A DNA stretch of 64,000 nucleotides from Acanthacorydalis orientalis (GCA_034766995.1 CM068315.1:21251844-21315843); one strand, 5' to 3'. Positions 37,271 through 50,377 are shown, counted from the stretch's first letter. Program-made: numbers and translations. Notes: a model not told the origin generated them from the letters alone.

Positions 37271-37902
37271 CCATAGAATAACTTAATTTTAAACTTTTTA
37301 GACACATGACAATAGCATGTGATAATTATTCGATTTAAATTATGTCATAAATGCATTTTTAATTTTTTTACGAAATTAAATTTGGATCAAAATATTCTGT
37401 ACATTTTTTTCTGTTTGCAAAATTAATAAATTTAGTTCTTGATGCAATAAGTTTCTTTCCCAAGAACTCTTCCAGATTTATTCATTTCACCTTGAAACAC
37501 ACATTCTTTTACATTTTGGTTCCAATGGAATCCAATATTATATACATGAATCGTAAAAATTTAGTATTGAGTAGAAAAGAACTTAATATTTGCTTAAATA
37601 TTCAATGAAGCAGAAATTAACGTAATTTCTATTTCATTGACTGTAAATATAATTAACAAACACATTGTAAGCAATTTATATACTATGACTTCTCAAAATT
37701 TATTTGAATTCGTAAGAAGAAAATATATTTTTTAAATTCTATTGCATTGTAAATTTCAAAGTTATTATTATAACTGAATTCCTCATTGTATTCTAAAGTG
37801 ATGCAATTGAAATGATTTTGAATGGAATTAAATGGGAGAACAAACTAGACATATGACGTTATAACGTTACTCTAAATGCATTCTGCTGTGCATATTTATA
37901 TT

Positions 37903-37907
<5 letters not shown>

Positions 37908-37965
<58 letters not shown>

Positions 37966-38006
37966 CTATATATAATATATATTATAAATATATATATATA
38001 TATTAT
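37908..38006. repeat. (TA)n array with small palindrome
   Basis: A long TA run is followed by TTTACTATATATAATATATA and a second TA run. Confidence 0.93.
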
Positions 38007-38709
38007 GGTCTTATGTTAATATGTATTAGAGAAATCATGATTAATAAAATTCAATTCATAGTTACAAACGAATTTTTTTTAATTTTTTTCTTATAAAAAA
38101 TTTTCAATAATTTTTATTGCTCATTTTTGATTCTGACAGACATTAAGACAGACGCATACAAATAATGTTTATTCATTGACTTTCAGTTTATTACTTGAAT
38201 ACATTGAAATAAGTTAAATACTGTTATATAATTTCAATATCATTGCAATAGTCTATAAATAGATTCATTAATCTTTCATTTAAGTAATAAAAAAACATTA
38301 AAAAGGCATACGTGAATAGAAAACAATATATCTACTAGTATTCTCAGCGAGCACTATTTCGACAAACTTGTATTAACTGAAGTAGTATAAATAAAACAAT
38401 CTTTATAAAAGTAAACATGTTAACATATTTATGTATAAGTTTCTCGATTATAATATAGTGCGGTTAATATTATTATTACTTTATATTAAACATTGTTAAT
38501 TTTATTTTGTATATTTTAATAAAATATATTTCTTTTAAAAAAAAACTATATATGACATGTTTTTCAGAGAAACTAGTGAGTTTCGCCCCCCTGATCGCCA
38601 CTCTCGCCAAACCCTGGGCTCTCTGCGTTTGCCCACTTGTCAGTTATAAGCATGTACATTTAATCCAATGAAACACCAAATATCAAATAAATAAGTCAAC
38701 GTCATGGAT

Positions 38710-38710
38710 T

Positions 38711-38741
<31 letters not shown>

Positions 38742-38787
38742 ATGTGTGTGTATGTGTGTGTATGTGTGTGTGTGTATGTGTGTGTAT
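38710..38787. repeat. (TA)n(TG)n microsatellite
   Basis: A TA run changes to a series of TATGTGTG units. Confidence 0.96.
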
Positions 38788-39855
38788 GAGTTAGTATAGC
38801 TCTATAAATATACTCGCGATAGATTATTTTTTCAACGTAGTGTTTTATAATATTATTTGTGGATAATTTTGATTTTATATACATAGAAAAATATGTAATT
38901 TCAGGATAATGGCTACACTAATAAAATGAGTATTAAATCTTTTTGACAAAATTTGATTTGAATTTGTTAAGTATAAGAAGGATTGAAGGGTATCACATAA
39001 CGGATTGATAATCATTTCGCATATAATTTAATTGAAACACAAAGTTGAATTAAATTAACATTTGAATACGTATTGATGAAGTTAATTTCTGTTAACCTTT
39101 TCATATGTTATCATAAACGCAAACAAATTCATTAATATGTTTACATAGAATACCTTGATAATTGATATAAAAATTACAAAAAACAAAACTATACAGTACA
39201 CAAATAACGTGTCATGTTAATTAGTATATCCTTGACCATTACAATTACTGTGAATTATTTTGTTGTTATGTTATTTCATAATATCTCAATTAAATCTGAA
39301 CAAAAAATACAAACGCATCTACTCGTTTAGGGTAAAAAACTGAATATACCGCGTGTTATATGAATTGGAAGGTCATGAACAATAAGCATATATATTTCAT
39401 TAAATCTTTATTTATATAATGTTTTTCGTAATTTTACAAAATCATACTATGTTCTTAACGATGTCAGAAATTTATTCATTAATGCTACAATTTTATTTTT
39501 CATTAAAGTATTCAATAAGTAATTAAAAAAATAAAATAAAAGCACCAGTATCTATCCACCCACTAGAAATTAACCATTCTTATATTTATAGTTACCTAAT
39601 AGACTATTACATTAAATACAACACAAAAAAAAATCAGATTGTTATTGTTTTAAATCTATAATTTTATATTTTGAAAAAACTTTATTAGCATGAGGAAAAA
39701 AAGTGTAAAAATGCATCTACACGTAGAAAATGTGTTAACAGCGGCGTTCCGTTACTATAAGGGACTATTTCGAAGGGGAGCATTTTAATTTAGAAACATT
39801 TCATTATAAATAAAGTTCTATAATGCTTATCTAGATATTTTAGGATCCAAACTGT

Positions 39856-39905
<50 letters not shown>
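39856..39905. repeat. (TA)n array used as mariner target
   Basis: The TA run ends exactly where a short mariner begins, so its last TA served as the insertion target. Confidence 0.95.
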
Positions 39906-39909
<4 letters not shown>

Positions 39910-40440
39910 GTTGGTAGGAAAGTAATTGCGGTTTTTATTTTCTGAATTCTAACCTTATTTTTTTCAGTGAAAATGTCATTTCATCATATTCATGTTAATA
40001 TCATTTTAAAGTGCATTTTTCGATCTCTATTTTGATAAAATCGGCTTTGATTTTTTATTAATTTTGCTTCAAATTGGGCTCTTAAATTAAAGGTGGAAAT
40101 AAAGCAAATAAGATCATTTTTATATGAGTTTAAAAAAGGTGGTAAAGCAGCAGAAACTGCTCGTAAACTAAACGATGGTTTTAATGTGGGTACTATTAAA
40201 GAACGTACGATGCAATGGTGGTTTCAAAAATTTCATGCTGGGGACGAGAGTCTTGAAGGTCATGGCTGTCCTTCAGTTCATAACAACTAGCTAAAATCAT
40301 TAGTTGAATCAAAACAACACAACAATTCGCGAGCTTGCACAAAAATTAGGTGTTAGTCATCCAACAGTGCTAAACCATACATGGGAAAATGTATACAAAT
40401 TTGAAGTTCATAAACCTCAATTATTTTCCTACCAACCAAA
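39906..40440 (+). mobile_element. mariner family I, short copy with near-intact left end
   Basis: The left end TTAGGTTGGTAGGAAAGTAA is probably the closest to the family consensus and follows a TA array. The right end is CCTACCAACCAAA followed by TA. An open N-terminal frame runs 40093-40290 (MEIKQIRSFLYEFKKGGKAA, KLNDGFNVGTIKERTMQWWF, FHAGDESLEGHG). The sequence then passes over TIRELAQKLGVSHPTVLNH and jumps to the 3'-terminal segment ENVYKFEVHKPQLFSYQPN. The catalytic domain is missing. Confidence 0.93.
40093..40290 (+). pseudogene. mariner transposase N-terminal fragment (first HTH)
   Basis: 65 codons encode the N-terminal DNA-binding part of a cecropia-like mariner transposase, including ETARKLNDGF and VGTIKERTMQWWFQKFHAGD, the first helix-turn-helix. 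The frame ends early relative to the second helix-turn-helix, which continues in another frame from 40304. Whether it is transcribed is unknown. Confidence 0.8.
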
Positions 40441-41288
40441 TATATCTGAGAGAATTTCTAAAAAGATACCAATAATAACGGAGAAAGTTATTAATAATGA
40501 TTACATGTTTAAAAAAATATTTAGAAGATAAGTTGCTAGATATATTTGATAATTTTTTTTTATATATAATTAAGAGATATATTCGTTTATTTTTTTTCAT
40601 ACTCAATCTGTTTTAGTTCTTATTCAATTATGTGAAAAAGGAAAAAGTGCCAGAACTTACGTGTATTATGTAAAATTGTCAGACATGGAGTCTTTAACTA
40701 ATAACATTCTATAAAAATGATTTATAAAGAATCTCAATTTTGAGTCGAGTTGGGAGATTTGTATTGAATGTAAGTTTGTAATTTCTGTCTTCGACTTCAT
40801 ATCCTGACAATAATAATAAGTAGTAGTTCAGAAAAAAAAAAACAAAAATAAAATTGTATTTTACATTAGAATCTCTACTAACAGAAAAACTCAATGAATA
40901 TATAAATTCAGTACAAAAATATAATAAAGATTATTTTATTTAATTCTTAAGATAAAAACATATTTACTTTTACTTTTAGTGTAATCAATAAAATAGTTTT
41001 TAATTTACGATGAGTAATTTATAAATACAACCTATACCCAATAATAATCGATAAAAGTTGTAAAATACAATTAACCTTTACAATATAAACACCAATAAAC
41101 GCAATTGATCGGTCGAGTATCGGATATTAGTAATTTGATCGATTTATTAAAGTTTTAACTGTTTTGAAACATATACTCGTATGTATAGCTTAGAACGGTC
41201 TAAGAGCGGAATGTATTCAAACAACACGAAATATAAAAAAGAAACGTGTATACATGTGTGTTCATGGATATATGTATATGTACATGTC

Positions 41289-41294
41289 TATATA

Positions 41295-41359
<65 letters not shown>
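41289..41359. repeat. (TA)n microsatellite
   Basis: TA array with one TACATA interruption. Confidence 0.96.
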
Positions 41360-41362
<3 letters not shown>

Positions 41363-41459
41363 TTACATAAAACAAAACGTTTAAAAAAATAAAAATAACT
41401 ATAAATTATCAACCAAAGTGAGATAATAAATAATTTTTATTTAAAAAGGTACAAGTGAT

Positions 41460-42000
41460 TCCAAAAACAAACACGTACCCATTTCGAAACAGAGTCCTTC
41501 TCGATGCAGCAGAAGCAGCACTTAACCCAAAAGACAACACACTTGACTGGTTACATAAACAACTCGCATATGTAATCACTTAGATTATTATTTCACACCG
41601 TATTCAATGTAACTGTTGTAGATTACACGACAACACAAAACTTGTATTTTTGCTGTTTCGAGAAATCGAAAGTGACACTGCAGGTTCTGCACCAAAACCA
41701 ATGAATATATCCGTTGGTATTAACCGACACAAGAAATATGAATATAAATATCGAGTTTCTTTTATACGGAGACATCGTTTGTAAGATTTCACTTCGAACG
41801 TGGATCATCAATGGGCGTGCAATGGACAGAGATGGAACATATGACATGTATACAAACATGTGCCCGTTAAATTGAGTCCGAACGGTTCCGGTACTTGGGC
41901 AATACGGATGTAATAAGTGGTCAATATTTGATTGAAAAATAGATAAGGAGGGGTTTTCGAACCAACATTGGAAAAGATTCGTCCCCGTATTTCTCTCAGT
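41460..42000. other. less AT-rich block, function unknown
   Basis: Composition here is clearly less AT-rich than the flanks, with text such as GAGTCCTTCTCGATGCAGCA. There are short competing open frames on both strands (minus 42137-41808, 41859-41623, 41792-41604), none recognisable. On the minus strand, CGAAATGG|GTACGTG resembles a splice donor after an ATG. It could be a 5' exon or a relic; I see no proof of either. Confidence 0.2.
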
Positions 42001-42178
42001 TTATATTTTTGTCTTCCTATTGTAATCAAACATTTCAATTTTTTAATTTTATTTAATGAAACCTTTTTTATAGGACAAGGACAATATGTTCCGATAAACC
42101 AGTCGTGAGCAACCATTATTATATTTATAGATAGCATTTAAATTATTTTATTGCATAATAATAACAAAATAGATTGTC

Positions 42179-42675
42179 TTTGGTGTAAAAATTAATGTTG
42201 TGCCTTAAAATTGAATCAATTATAACATTAAATTAAAATATTTTCTCAATGTTTTAGGAATTGAAATACCAAACATAAAATTTATTGTCCATATATCTTG
42301 GTCAAGCAGTTGGTATAACCTCACAAAACAATAGTGAAAACGATGGCATTCGAAAAGCAGCAACATTCGCATTTCAGTTGAAAAAATGCTTCCGAAGCTG
42401 CAGGAATGATTTGTTCATCTTTGTAAGAAGGTGTTGTAACACATAAAACATGAAAAAAATGCTAAAATATTAGAATAAGTTCAGCAATATATATTACAAC
42501 TTCATCGACTCAGAGCTAGCATGTCTTTCGACAAGAGATTCGTCAGTTACCTGATAGATGAAGGAAAGTTATAACAAGATAATGAGGGATATTTTTAGAA
42601 CTGAAATGTATTCCATTTTTCCTGTACAAATTCATTTTCTATAAAAAAAGACATCTATTTAATTTGTACACTTAA
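42179..42675 (+). mobile_element. mariner family II, short derivative
   Basis: The left end reads TTTGGTGTAAAAATTAATGT. The right end, inward, reads TTAAGTGTACAAATTAAATA, and TA follows it. The leader has ATCTTGGTCAAGCAGTTGGT and CAATAGTGAAAACGATGGCA. The tail has TTCGTCAGTTACCTGATAGA, which matches the transposase C-terminus seen in the 23325-23829 copy. Stops fill the remains and the catalytic domain is missing. Confidence 0.8.
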
Positions 42676-44713
42676 TATATTGATGAAATTCGTAAAGAAG
42701 TATTTTTTTGTAATTTTCTTTCATGTATTTAATTACTAATAATCGTCACCAAGTCCTTTTGGATTCTATCATATTATTTATCAAAAAATATTTATAAATG
42801 TTTAGCTTGAAATTTCAAATGAATATTTCATAAATAGTTTTATTTGTTTCCGTTTGTGTCTGGACATTTATATTATTTCAATGTTTTAATGTTTAATGGT
42901 ATAAATACTTTGTTTAAAAGTGTAACATATTGTCATATTCCTTACAAAAATTTCCTTTATTTATAGACAATTATTATGAAAAGATATAAGAAACATTCAT
43001 TTTCTATAAAAAAGAGGAAATTAATGTGTATACCTAATAATTCTTTCAAATACCTAGTTTCATTTTATTCAATAAAACTCTTTATCCGTACGGAAAAAAT
43101 AATTAAATGAATTATTTTGCAAACGAGATACACATCAGTGTGCGTCATCGTAGTTTTTATCCCGTGATAGCATGGATTAATTCTCATTATATAAACGATG
43201 AATCTAACGATAAGTTTAACTCGATTATGAATCATTTTTAATTAAAATTTATATATTATCAATTCAAAAACATCGAAATTTAAAATATAGATGTAAAATA
43301 TACTAACAGAATTATTAAATATTTTTTTTTTGTATTCGACTGATACAATTTTAAAATTCATATCATCTATCAGTATTGGAAGTCAACCTATGAAATAATC
43401 TAGATTCTTATTAATTTAAAATATATCAACATTTCACTTTTTATTATCACTGGTAAATTGATTTAGAGTATTTGTTTGTTAATTTATTTACATAATGTCT
43501 TATAATTTAAATCTAACATATTTTATAATACAACAAATCAATTTAATAAGTCGATATATTCGAATAGTTAGAGTTAATTGATGCTTGTAACACATATTAA
43601 TCAGAAGTGATAGATAAAGATAGTAATAAAATGGATAAAATAATGAAAAAAGGAAAATAACTTCGAGAAAAAAAATGTCTTTGATTGTGCACAATAGAAG
43701 TAGTGCTAGAGATTCTTAAACAAACTGTGAAACACATTGATAAAAAAATGAGTATTCGAAAAACAAATAGAAATGTTTTGGTGCCCAGAATGACATTATT
43801 TTATATAAACGATTAAGTTATATAAAATGATTGTCGATAAGATTATTTCCTTTTACTAAAATGACGAGAAAACTTGTCCATGACTAGTAGATCTTATGAA
43901 ATGCAAATTTCCATAAAAATTGATGATTTAACACAGTTAAATATGTATGCATGATGTATTGAAAAAAACGTCATTTAAATATAGAAAGTCTAAAAAACAC
44001 GTAGCACAACTTTTTTTAGATAGGTATTCGAAAATAAATAAATACATATCTAAAAATATTTCAAAAAAAAGATATTAACCATTGAAAAAATATTGAAGAA
44101 TTGTTTTAAGTTTTAAGAAAATATTTGGAAGACAGATTGAAAAACACACTTATTGACTTATTTAGGATTTTACATGTACTTAAAAATATAATTATTAATT
44201 TTTCAATATACAAGAAACTTTATCATGTTTATATGTATTGAAAAGTATTGAAGTGCAAAGATTTTACTTAGTAACTTTAATAATATGATACTAATTCATT
44301 GCTGTAGTTTTTAATGTAATATTATAACTAAATGAAAAAATGCTAATATATAATAAAAATAATAAAATACAAATTTGATATAAATTCTGTGAGGGTAAAT
44401 AATAAAGAGAAAATAAAATATCGTTATTTATCATATTTATTATGTTTAATAAGATAATGGTCGAATACTACCGTCTAGAAAATAGTCGACTGATAATTTC
44501 TATCATTTTTTTTTAAATTATATTTTTATTTTAAGTAATTCTCTCTTTAAAAGCTAAATTTTTCTTAAAGTATCAATTTCTCAATTTTGAATGTAGTTGT
44601 CTAGTTTTCACAGTTATTTTAGATAATTTTACCCACAAATTAGTGACTCTTATTTTATCCATTAGTAGTGATCTTACCCTATATAATTAATTTAGAATTA
44701 GACTTTTATATAA
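42676..44713. other. no gene recognised
   Basis: AT-rich DNA between two mariners. No motif, repeat end or long open frame. Confidence 0.55.
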
Positions 44714-44715
44714 TA

Positions 44716-45929
44716 AGAGCGATTTGAAAAGTTCGCGGGCTAACTATGAAAGAATATATCTTGTGTTTTTTAAATTACTTTTATTTTTCAATATGGTCCC
44801 CTTGAACTTCAATGTACTTCATCCAGCAATGTTCCAGTGCTTTTATGCCATTCTGGAAATCCTTTTCTTATAGGTCCTCAAAATAGTGATTCACTGTTAC
44901 TATCAGTTCTTCATCTGATGTAAACCACCTGCCACTAAGAAATTTTCTAAGTTTTGGGAACAGATGGAAGTCTTAGGAGGCCAAATCTGGAGAATAAGAG
45001 GCTGAATGGGGTATAAAGTCAGCGAATTTTTCCACGGGCAAATTAATTGTATGGTAACTTGCATTATCCTGATTCATAGATAAACCTGATCTTTTCCTGA
45101 TATTTAATAGAGTAGATTCAATAATTTAGCATAATAGTTTCCCGTTATCGCGTTATCGTTTGACCCTCTAGAAGGTAGTTAATTAGTATGTCTCTTTAGC
45201 ATATCAAAAAATTGAAGCCATAGCTTTTCCAGCGGATAAAACTGATTTTGTTTTTTTTTTTTGATAGCAGAGAATCACCATGTTACCATTGATTTGATTA
45301 TTGTCATGACTCTGGGATATAATGACCTTTAAAATCGATCCAAACATTCTTGGGAAATTTGTACTCGAATGCGTTTATGATCAATTGTCAGCAAACGCGG
45401 CACCCATCTTGCTGATAACTTTTTCATACCTAACTCTTCAGTTAGGATGTGATACAAGCGTTCATCTGAGGCACCCACAACCTTAGCAATTTCGGACATC
45501 TTCAATCGCTGATCCTGTAAAACATTATCGCGCACTTTGTGGATGATTTCTTCTGTCGTTGCAGTTTTTGGACGTCCACTACGCGGGTTATCTTGTAAGA
45601 TTGCACGTCCACATTTAAATTCAACTGCTCATTTCTTTACGGTTCTTACAAAGGTGTACTCATATCATTCGTCTCATTAAGGATATCTGTTGACGTTAAG
45701 CCTTTTTTGGAAAAAAAAATTATTCCGAGGCGATGTTCAATTTTGTCTATTTCAATAACGGCACAAAAAGAGCTTTACTTAAATTGATGTTTACAACAAA
45801 CTACTTGACACATTAATTATAGATTTTGAGGTTATGTATAAGATAGGTATCGCTTTATAATGCTCCACAAAAATTTAAAATATTACCGCCACTTATATGT
45901 TAGGCCACAAACTTTTCAAATCACCCTCG
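44716..45929 (-). mobile_element. mariner, irritans-like, full length, inactive
   Basis: On the minus strand the element starts CGAGGGTGATTTGAAAAGTT beside TA (45930-45931). The other end reads AGAGCGATTTGAAAAGTTCG beside TA (44714-44715). Transposase text includes EIIHKVRDNVLQDQRLKMSE, a helix-turn-helix (VVGASDERLYHILTEELGM), KKLSARWVPRLLTIDHKR, and near the C-terminus YSPDLAS.DFHLFPKLRKFL with the third catalytic Asp. It ends WMKYIEVQGDHIEK. Stops and frameshifts make it inactive. It belongs to the same broad group as the 10258-11541 copy but has different ends. Confidence 0.93.
45329..45535 (-). pseudogene. mariner transposase, linker and HTH fragment
   Basis: 68 codons of the surrounding irritans-like mariner remain open: LQDQRLKMSEIAKVVG (second helix-turn-helix), LYHILTEELGMKKLSARWVP and RLLTIDHKRIRVQISQECLD. 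A stop follows before the first catalytic block. Confidence 0.88.
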
Positions 45930-46103
45930 TATACAAGTTTATTGACAAATAACGTTTGTATTAATATTTTACTTCGCAATTTTTTACTAATAATCGTTTT
46001 TGTCATCATTGACTGCTTTGTAAAAACATTACATTGTTCACGGTTACAAAGAATTAGTCTTTTTTTTCAAAACTTTATTAAAATTTTATTATTATAAAAT
46101 TCT

Positions 46104-46500
46104 TTGAGCCTGTTTGTATCCTATCGTAGACGTACATTACTTGGTGTGATCATCAACTTGTATCATGATATTTGTGTCCCTCCACAAGTTTGTCAGATAA
46201 CAAGGTGGTATGAAGTCGACTATATTAGACAACTTTGGAACGAAAGCGCACTTATAAGAAGAATGAAGCGTCGTCGTGTATTTTCGGCATAAACGGTTCA
46301 GGCTACTTGCCTCGGAAGGCGAGAACTGACGCAGATTAACCAAATCGGTTGTTACACGCAGGTCAATAGGAAATCTTCGAGGCCATGCCGAATTACGCAA
46401 ACGAGGAAAAGTATGTAAAATTGCACGAAACACAATCCCAGATATACAAGTATTAGATACCAGACGGCTCTAAGAGATTAAGGAACATTTACTTGATCTT
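46104..46500 (+). other. less AT-rich block, possible decayed coding DNA
   Basis: An open stretch at 46104-46292 (SYRRRTLLGVIINLYHDICV, then TRWYEVDYIRQLWNESALIR) is followed, after a stop, by two more broken frames. The composition looks coding-derived and a possible LINE C-terminus came to mind, but no motif settles it. An AATAAA lies near 46577. Confidence 0.25.
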
Positions 46501-46651
46501 AATTTATTTTAAATTTACTACTCTTTACTATTATATTGCAAAAACACATATTCGCAACTGCAATTAAAATTGTCAATAAAATTCCAGCAAGGATGGTTAA
46601 TTATTAATAATTAATCGTTATATTAAAAAAATGTATCAGCGTTCTTTTTTA

Positions 46652-47229
46652 TTAGGTTAGTAGGAAAATAATTGCGTTTTTTTTCTGAATTCTATCCTTA
46701 ATTTTATTCAGTGAAAGTGTCATTTTATCATGTTAATATTACAATCATTTTATAGTGCATTTTTCGATCTATATTATGGTAACATCGACTTTAGTTTTAT
46801 TATTAATTTTGCTTCAAATTGAGCTATTGAATCAAAGACGAAAAAGAATCAAATAAGAGCAATTTTTGTATGACTTCAAAACGGGTGGTAAAGCAGCAGA
46901 CTAAACTAACTGCTCGTAAACTAAACGATGCTTTTGGTGTGGGTGTTGCTAAGGAACATACGGTGCAATGGTGGTTCCAAAAAATTCGTGTTGGGAACGA
47001 GAGCCTTAAAAATGAAGAAGGTCACGAGCGTCCTTCTTCAGTTCATAACGACCAACTGAAGACGTTAGTTGAATCAGAATCACACACAACAATTCGAGAA
47101 CTTGTATAAAAGTTAGAAGTTCGTATCCAAAATTTCTGGTTCACTTAAAATATCTAGGAAAATTACAAATGAGAAAAATGTATATACATTTAAAGGTCAT
47201 AAACTGCAATTATTTTTCTACGGACCTAA
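46652..47229 (+). mobile_element. mariner family I, short copy
   Basis: The left end TTAGGTTAGTAGGAAAATAA follows TA. The right end finishes CTACGGACCTAA, followed by TA. The N-terminal transposase is open from 46870 to 47109 (KLNDAFGVGVAKEHTVQWWF, VGNESLKNEEGHERPSSVHN, ESHTTIREL). The sequence then jumps to GAGAAAAATGTATATACATT near the 3' end. It has no catalytic domain. Confidence 0.93.
46870..47109 (+). pseudogene. mariner transposase N-terminal fragment
   Basis: 79 codons cover nearly the whole N-terminal DNA-binding part: the first helix-turn-helix (ARKLNDAFGVGVAKEHTVQW), the RPSSVHNDQLKTLVE linker and the start of the second (HTTIRELV). It is the longest open N-terminal frame of this family in the window. 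It stops where the deleted part would begin. Confidence 0.82.
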
Positions 47230-47651
47230 TATTTGAAAAATATAGTGTCAAAAAGTCATGAATGATTTTTGCTACAAAAAAGTGAAAAAACAACAACTGA
47301 GCACGAAATAAAATGTGTGACGAAAATCGATTTAGAAAAACAATATGTTTTTTACATTTACCTTACTTTACAATATAGTTAAGGCAATGTGGCTAAATTC
47401 ATTTAAAAATACAGTATCGTAGTAAATGCAACGAACTTAATTTGTCTAAAAGTGTTACAGAAAAATTGTTTTAACTTCCACAAAAATAAATTTTGCTAAA
47501 ACCAAATGATAATACTAGATGAAATTATTGTATGAATCATGGATAAAATTTGAATGCAGTAAGATTTGATTAAAATGCACATGGAATTCTCCATGTGAAG
47601 AATAGATACATAGCAGTTTATATAAAAAGAAAATTTGATCAAACCAGAAGT

Positions 47652-47652
<1 letters not shown>

Positions 47653-47704
<52 letters not shown>
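47653..47704. repeat. (TA)n array cutting a mariner fragment
   Basis: The TA array directly adjoins the truncated 3' side of a minus-strand mariner fragment. Confidence 0.95.
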
Positions 47705-47707
<3 letters not shown>

Positions 47708-47885
47708 GTACAAGAAATGCTTCTATTTGCTTCTTTTCTATCTTTAATTGAATAATCCAATTTCAAGAGAAAATAATAATAAAATCAAAGTCGATTTTAC
47801 CAAAATGCAAACTAAAAAATACACATTAAAATGATATTAACATGAACACGACGAAATGATACTTTCATTACAGCAATTAAGGTTA
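47705..47885 (-). mobile_element. mariner family I, 5' fragment
   Basis: On the minus strand this carries the family leader (TAACCTTAATTGCTGTAATG, ATCATTTCGTCGTGTTCATG) and the start codon region (ATAGAAAAGAAGCAAATAGA). It then stops at a TA array. The terminal repeat is degraded. It is the only copy of this family on the minus strand here, and its leader is closest to the 49229-49730 copy. Confidence 0.8.
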
Positions 47886-47915
47886 AAGTATAGAAAAAAA
47901 TATATATGTTTATGT

Positions 47916-47932
47916 ATATATATATATATACA

Positions 47933-48012
<80 letters not shown>
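47916..48012. repeat. (TA)n arrays with slips
   Basis: Two TA runs separated by TATTATATATTATATAT slips. Confidence 0.95.
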
Positions 48013-48015
<3 letters not shown>

Positions 48016-48115
48016 ATAGATACATGGATATAGATATAAATAAATAGATAATTGTGTCTAATTTTTTTCATTAACTCTTATTAAATTTTCTAATTTTTTC
48101 ATTAATTATTTATAT

Positions 48116-48229
<114 letters not shown>

Positions 48230-48522
48230 ACAACATAGTATGCGTGCATATACATTGTGATGACTGCATTAAGTTATGCGAAAAGTACTGTTAAGTGACC
48301 GACTCTGGGCAGCGTGTGATCCGATGTTTGATTTCATTACACTTTCTCTTACATAGCGGTATCGTTCGATGTCGATATTTATAAAGTGACCGCACCACAA
48401 CTCGTAAGAGCGGATACAGCTGGTCAATGAAATCGGTTCATCTTTTTCAAACACACTTTCTATATAGTTTTCAGTTCAAAATTTTTAATCTACAAATAAT
48501 ATGTATTTATTACTCAAACGAA

Positions 48523-48543
48523 CATACACACACACACACACTT

Positions 48544-48602
<59 letters not shown>
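48523..48602. repeat. (CA)n and (TA)n microsatellites
   Basis: A short CA run, then CTTAGATA and a long TA run. Confidence 0.95.
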
Positions 48603-48608
<6 letters not shown>

Positions 48609-49228
48609 AACTGAAACGACAAACTTAATAACTTGTCTAAATTAATGAGGGCATAGATTATATATTTTAATTAATTATTATTAAAATATGGATTCTGTAG
48701 GGGTCATAGTGTCTTAACCACACCATTATCAACATTAAAATCAATAATGCGGAGTGTTTTTGTACATAAATTTACCTTAATTGATATTTAATCTCATTGT
48801 TTGCGATGTAATTATATAAAATGTTAAATATTTATCGTATTATCGTTCGATGTCGATCTAGTAGTTTGTAGATAGAAGTAACAATTTTGTAATTTAGTAA
48901 ATATTTAACAAAGATGCGAGTAAAATTATAATTATAATTATTTTGTATGAATAAGAATTCTTAGTAAATGAAATAATAATCTCTGAAATGGTATTTCAGC
49001 TAATTGTTTTATGCATTAGTTGAATAATAACCAGAATGACACATTTTTTATTTCTTACGAAAGATTCATTTGATAGGCTCTGGCAGGTCAGTCACACTTT
49101 TGCATGATGTGAGAACTTTTTTAGTTTATTGTCTAATTTTCATAGGTATTTTGCATAATCTGAAATATAGACGGAATGTGTGGTTACAGTTATTTGTTCG
49201 ATTGCTAATGCCTTTACCCTGTAATATT

Positions 49229-49730
49229 TTAGGTTCGTAGGAAATTAATTGCCGTTTTTGTTTTCTGTATTATAACCTTAATTACTGTAATGAAAGTAGT
49301 ATTTCATCGTGTTCTTGTTAATATCATTTTAAAGTGTATTTTTTGGTCTGCATTTTGGTAACATCGACTTTGGTATTATTATTAATTTTTCTTCAAATTA
49401 GACTATTGAATTAAAGATGGAAAAGAAGCAAATAGGACCATTTTTTGTACGAATTCAAAACGGGTGGTAAAGAAGCAGAAATTGCTCGTAAACTAAACGA
49501 TGCTTTTGGTGTCTGTATTGTTAAAAAACGTACGGTTCAACGGTGGTTCCAAAAATTTCGTGCTGGAGATGAGAGCCTTGGCGCTGAAGAAGGCTGCACA
49601 ATAATTCGAAATCTTGCACAAAAGTTAGGCGTTAGTCATTAAACTGTTTTGTACTACACAAAACAGCTAGCTGAGAAAAATGTTTATGAATTTGAAGGTC
49701 ATAAACCGCAAACATTTTTCTACCAAACAA
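49229..49730 (+). mobile_element. mariner family I, short copy with extra deletion
   Basis: The left end TTAGGTTCGTAGGAAATTAA and the right end CTACCAAACAA enclose the leader and an open N-terminal frame (49445-49642: KTGGKEAEIARKLNDAFGVC, TVQRWFQKFRAGDESLGAEE). Compared with other copies, the RPSSVHNDQLKTLVESE linker is absent. The frame runs GCTIIRNLAQKLGVSH, so there is a second, in-frame deletion. It then jumps to ENVYEFEGHKPQTFFYQTN near the right end. Confidence 0.92.
49445..49642 (+). pseudogene. mariner transposase N-terminal fragment, linker deleted in frame
   Basis: The frame joins the first helix-turn-helix (IARKLNDAFGVCIVKKRTVQ) directly to the second (IIRNLAQKLGVSH), keeping both in one open frame of 65 codons. 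The usual linker between them is gone. Confidence 0.8.
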
Positions 49731-49969
49731 ATACATTATTCAAATTTTATTTAAGTAATTGTTTGGTCCGAACATGGTTTAATTACATAAAATGAATGTA
49801 ACTAATTATGAATACAAATTTTTGACATTGTAAATTACAAATTATAGAAATCAATAACATTAATTATCATTTAATATATCTAGGTCCTTGCACTTATCAA
49901 AAATATAAATTAGAAAATAAAGTAAATATAATATGATTTTTACTGAAACCTTTCCATTATACCTTATCC

Positions 49970-49971
<2 letters not shown>

Positions 49972-50032
<61 letters not shown>
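49972..50032. repeat. (TA)n microsatellite
   Basis: An uninterrupted TA array. Confidence 0.97.
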
Positions 50033-50037
<5 letters not shown>

Positions 50038-50377
50038 CACATTCAATGAGCGGAACATTTAAATAATATTTTGACATTGATAAAATATATCGCAAACATA
50101 CATCATATATATTATGTTTGAGTTTGAGTTCCGGCATTTCTCCGTTTAAAATTATTATTAGAGTAGCAAATCAGTTTATTGGGTCATGTGAAACAACTAA
50201 TTTGACTGCAGTTTTAATATTATTCAAATTGCTGATTTTGTGAAAAGAAAAATACAAGTTATGTGAGTTATGTTTTTATTTTAAATGTCAATAAGGACTT
50301 AATGTTCACCTATTCATTCAAAAACACTATACGGTTTTCAAAAGATTTTTATTGAATACAAATTAATATATTATATA

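Larger units (their letters stand above)
37271..39855. other. no gene recognised
   Basis: Apart from two microsatellites, AT-rich DNA with a short less AT-rich stretch at 38585-38640 (TTCGCCCCCCTGATCGCCAC) that I cannot assign. Confidence 0.5.

Noticed and set aside
41604..42137. Overlapping minus-strand frames of 62-109 codons
   Set aside because: Three frames compete over the same DNA, none with a recognisable domain; kept only as an unassigned block.
48269..48454. Minus-strand 61-codon frame with a donor-like GTAAGAG inside
   Set aside because: A single weak splice signal and no recognised family are not enough to call an exon.
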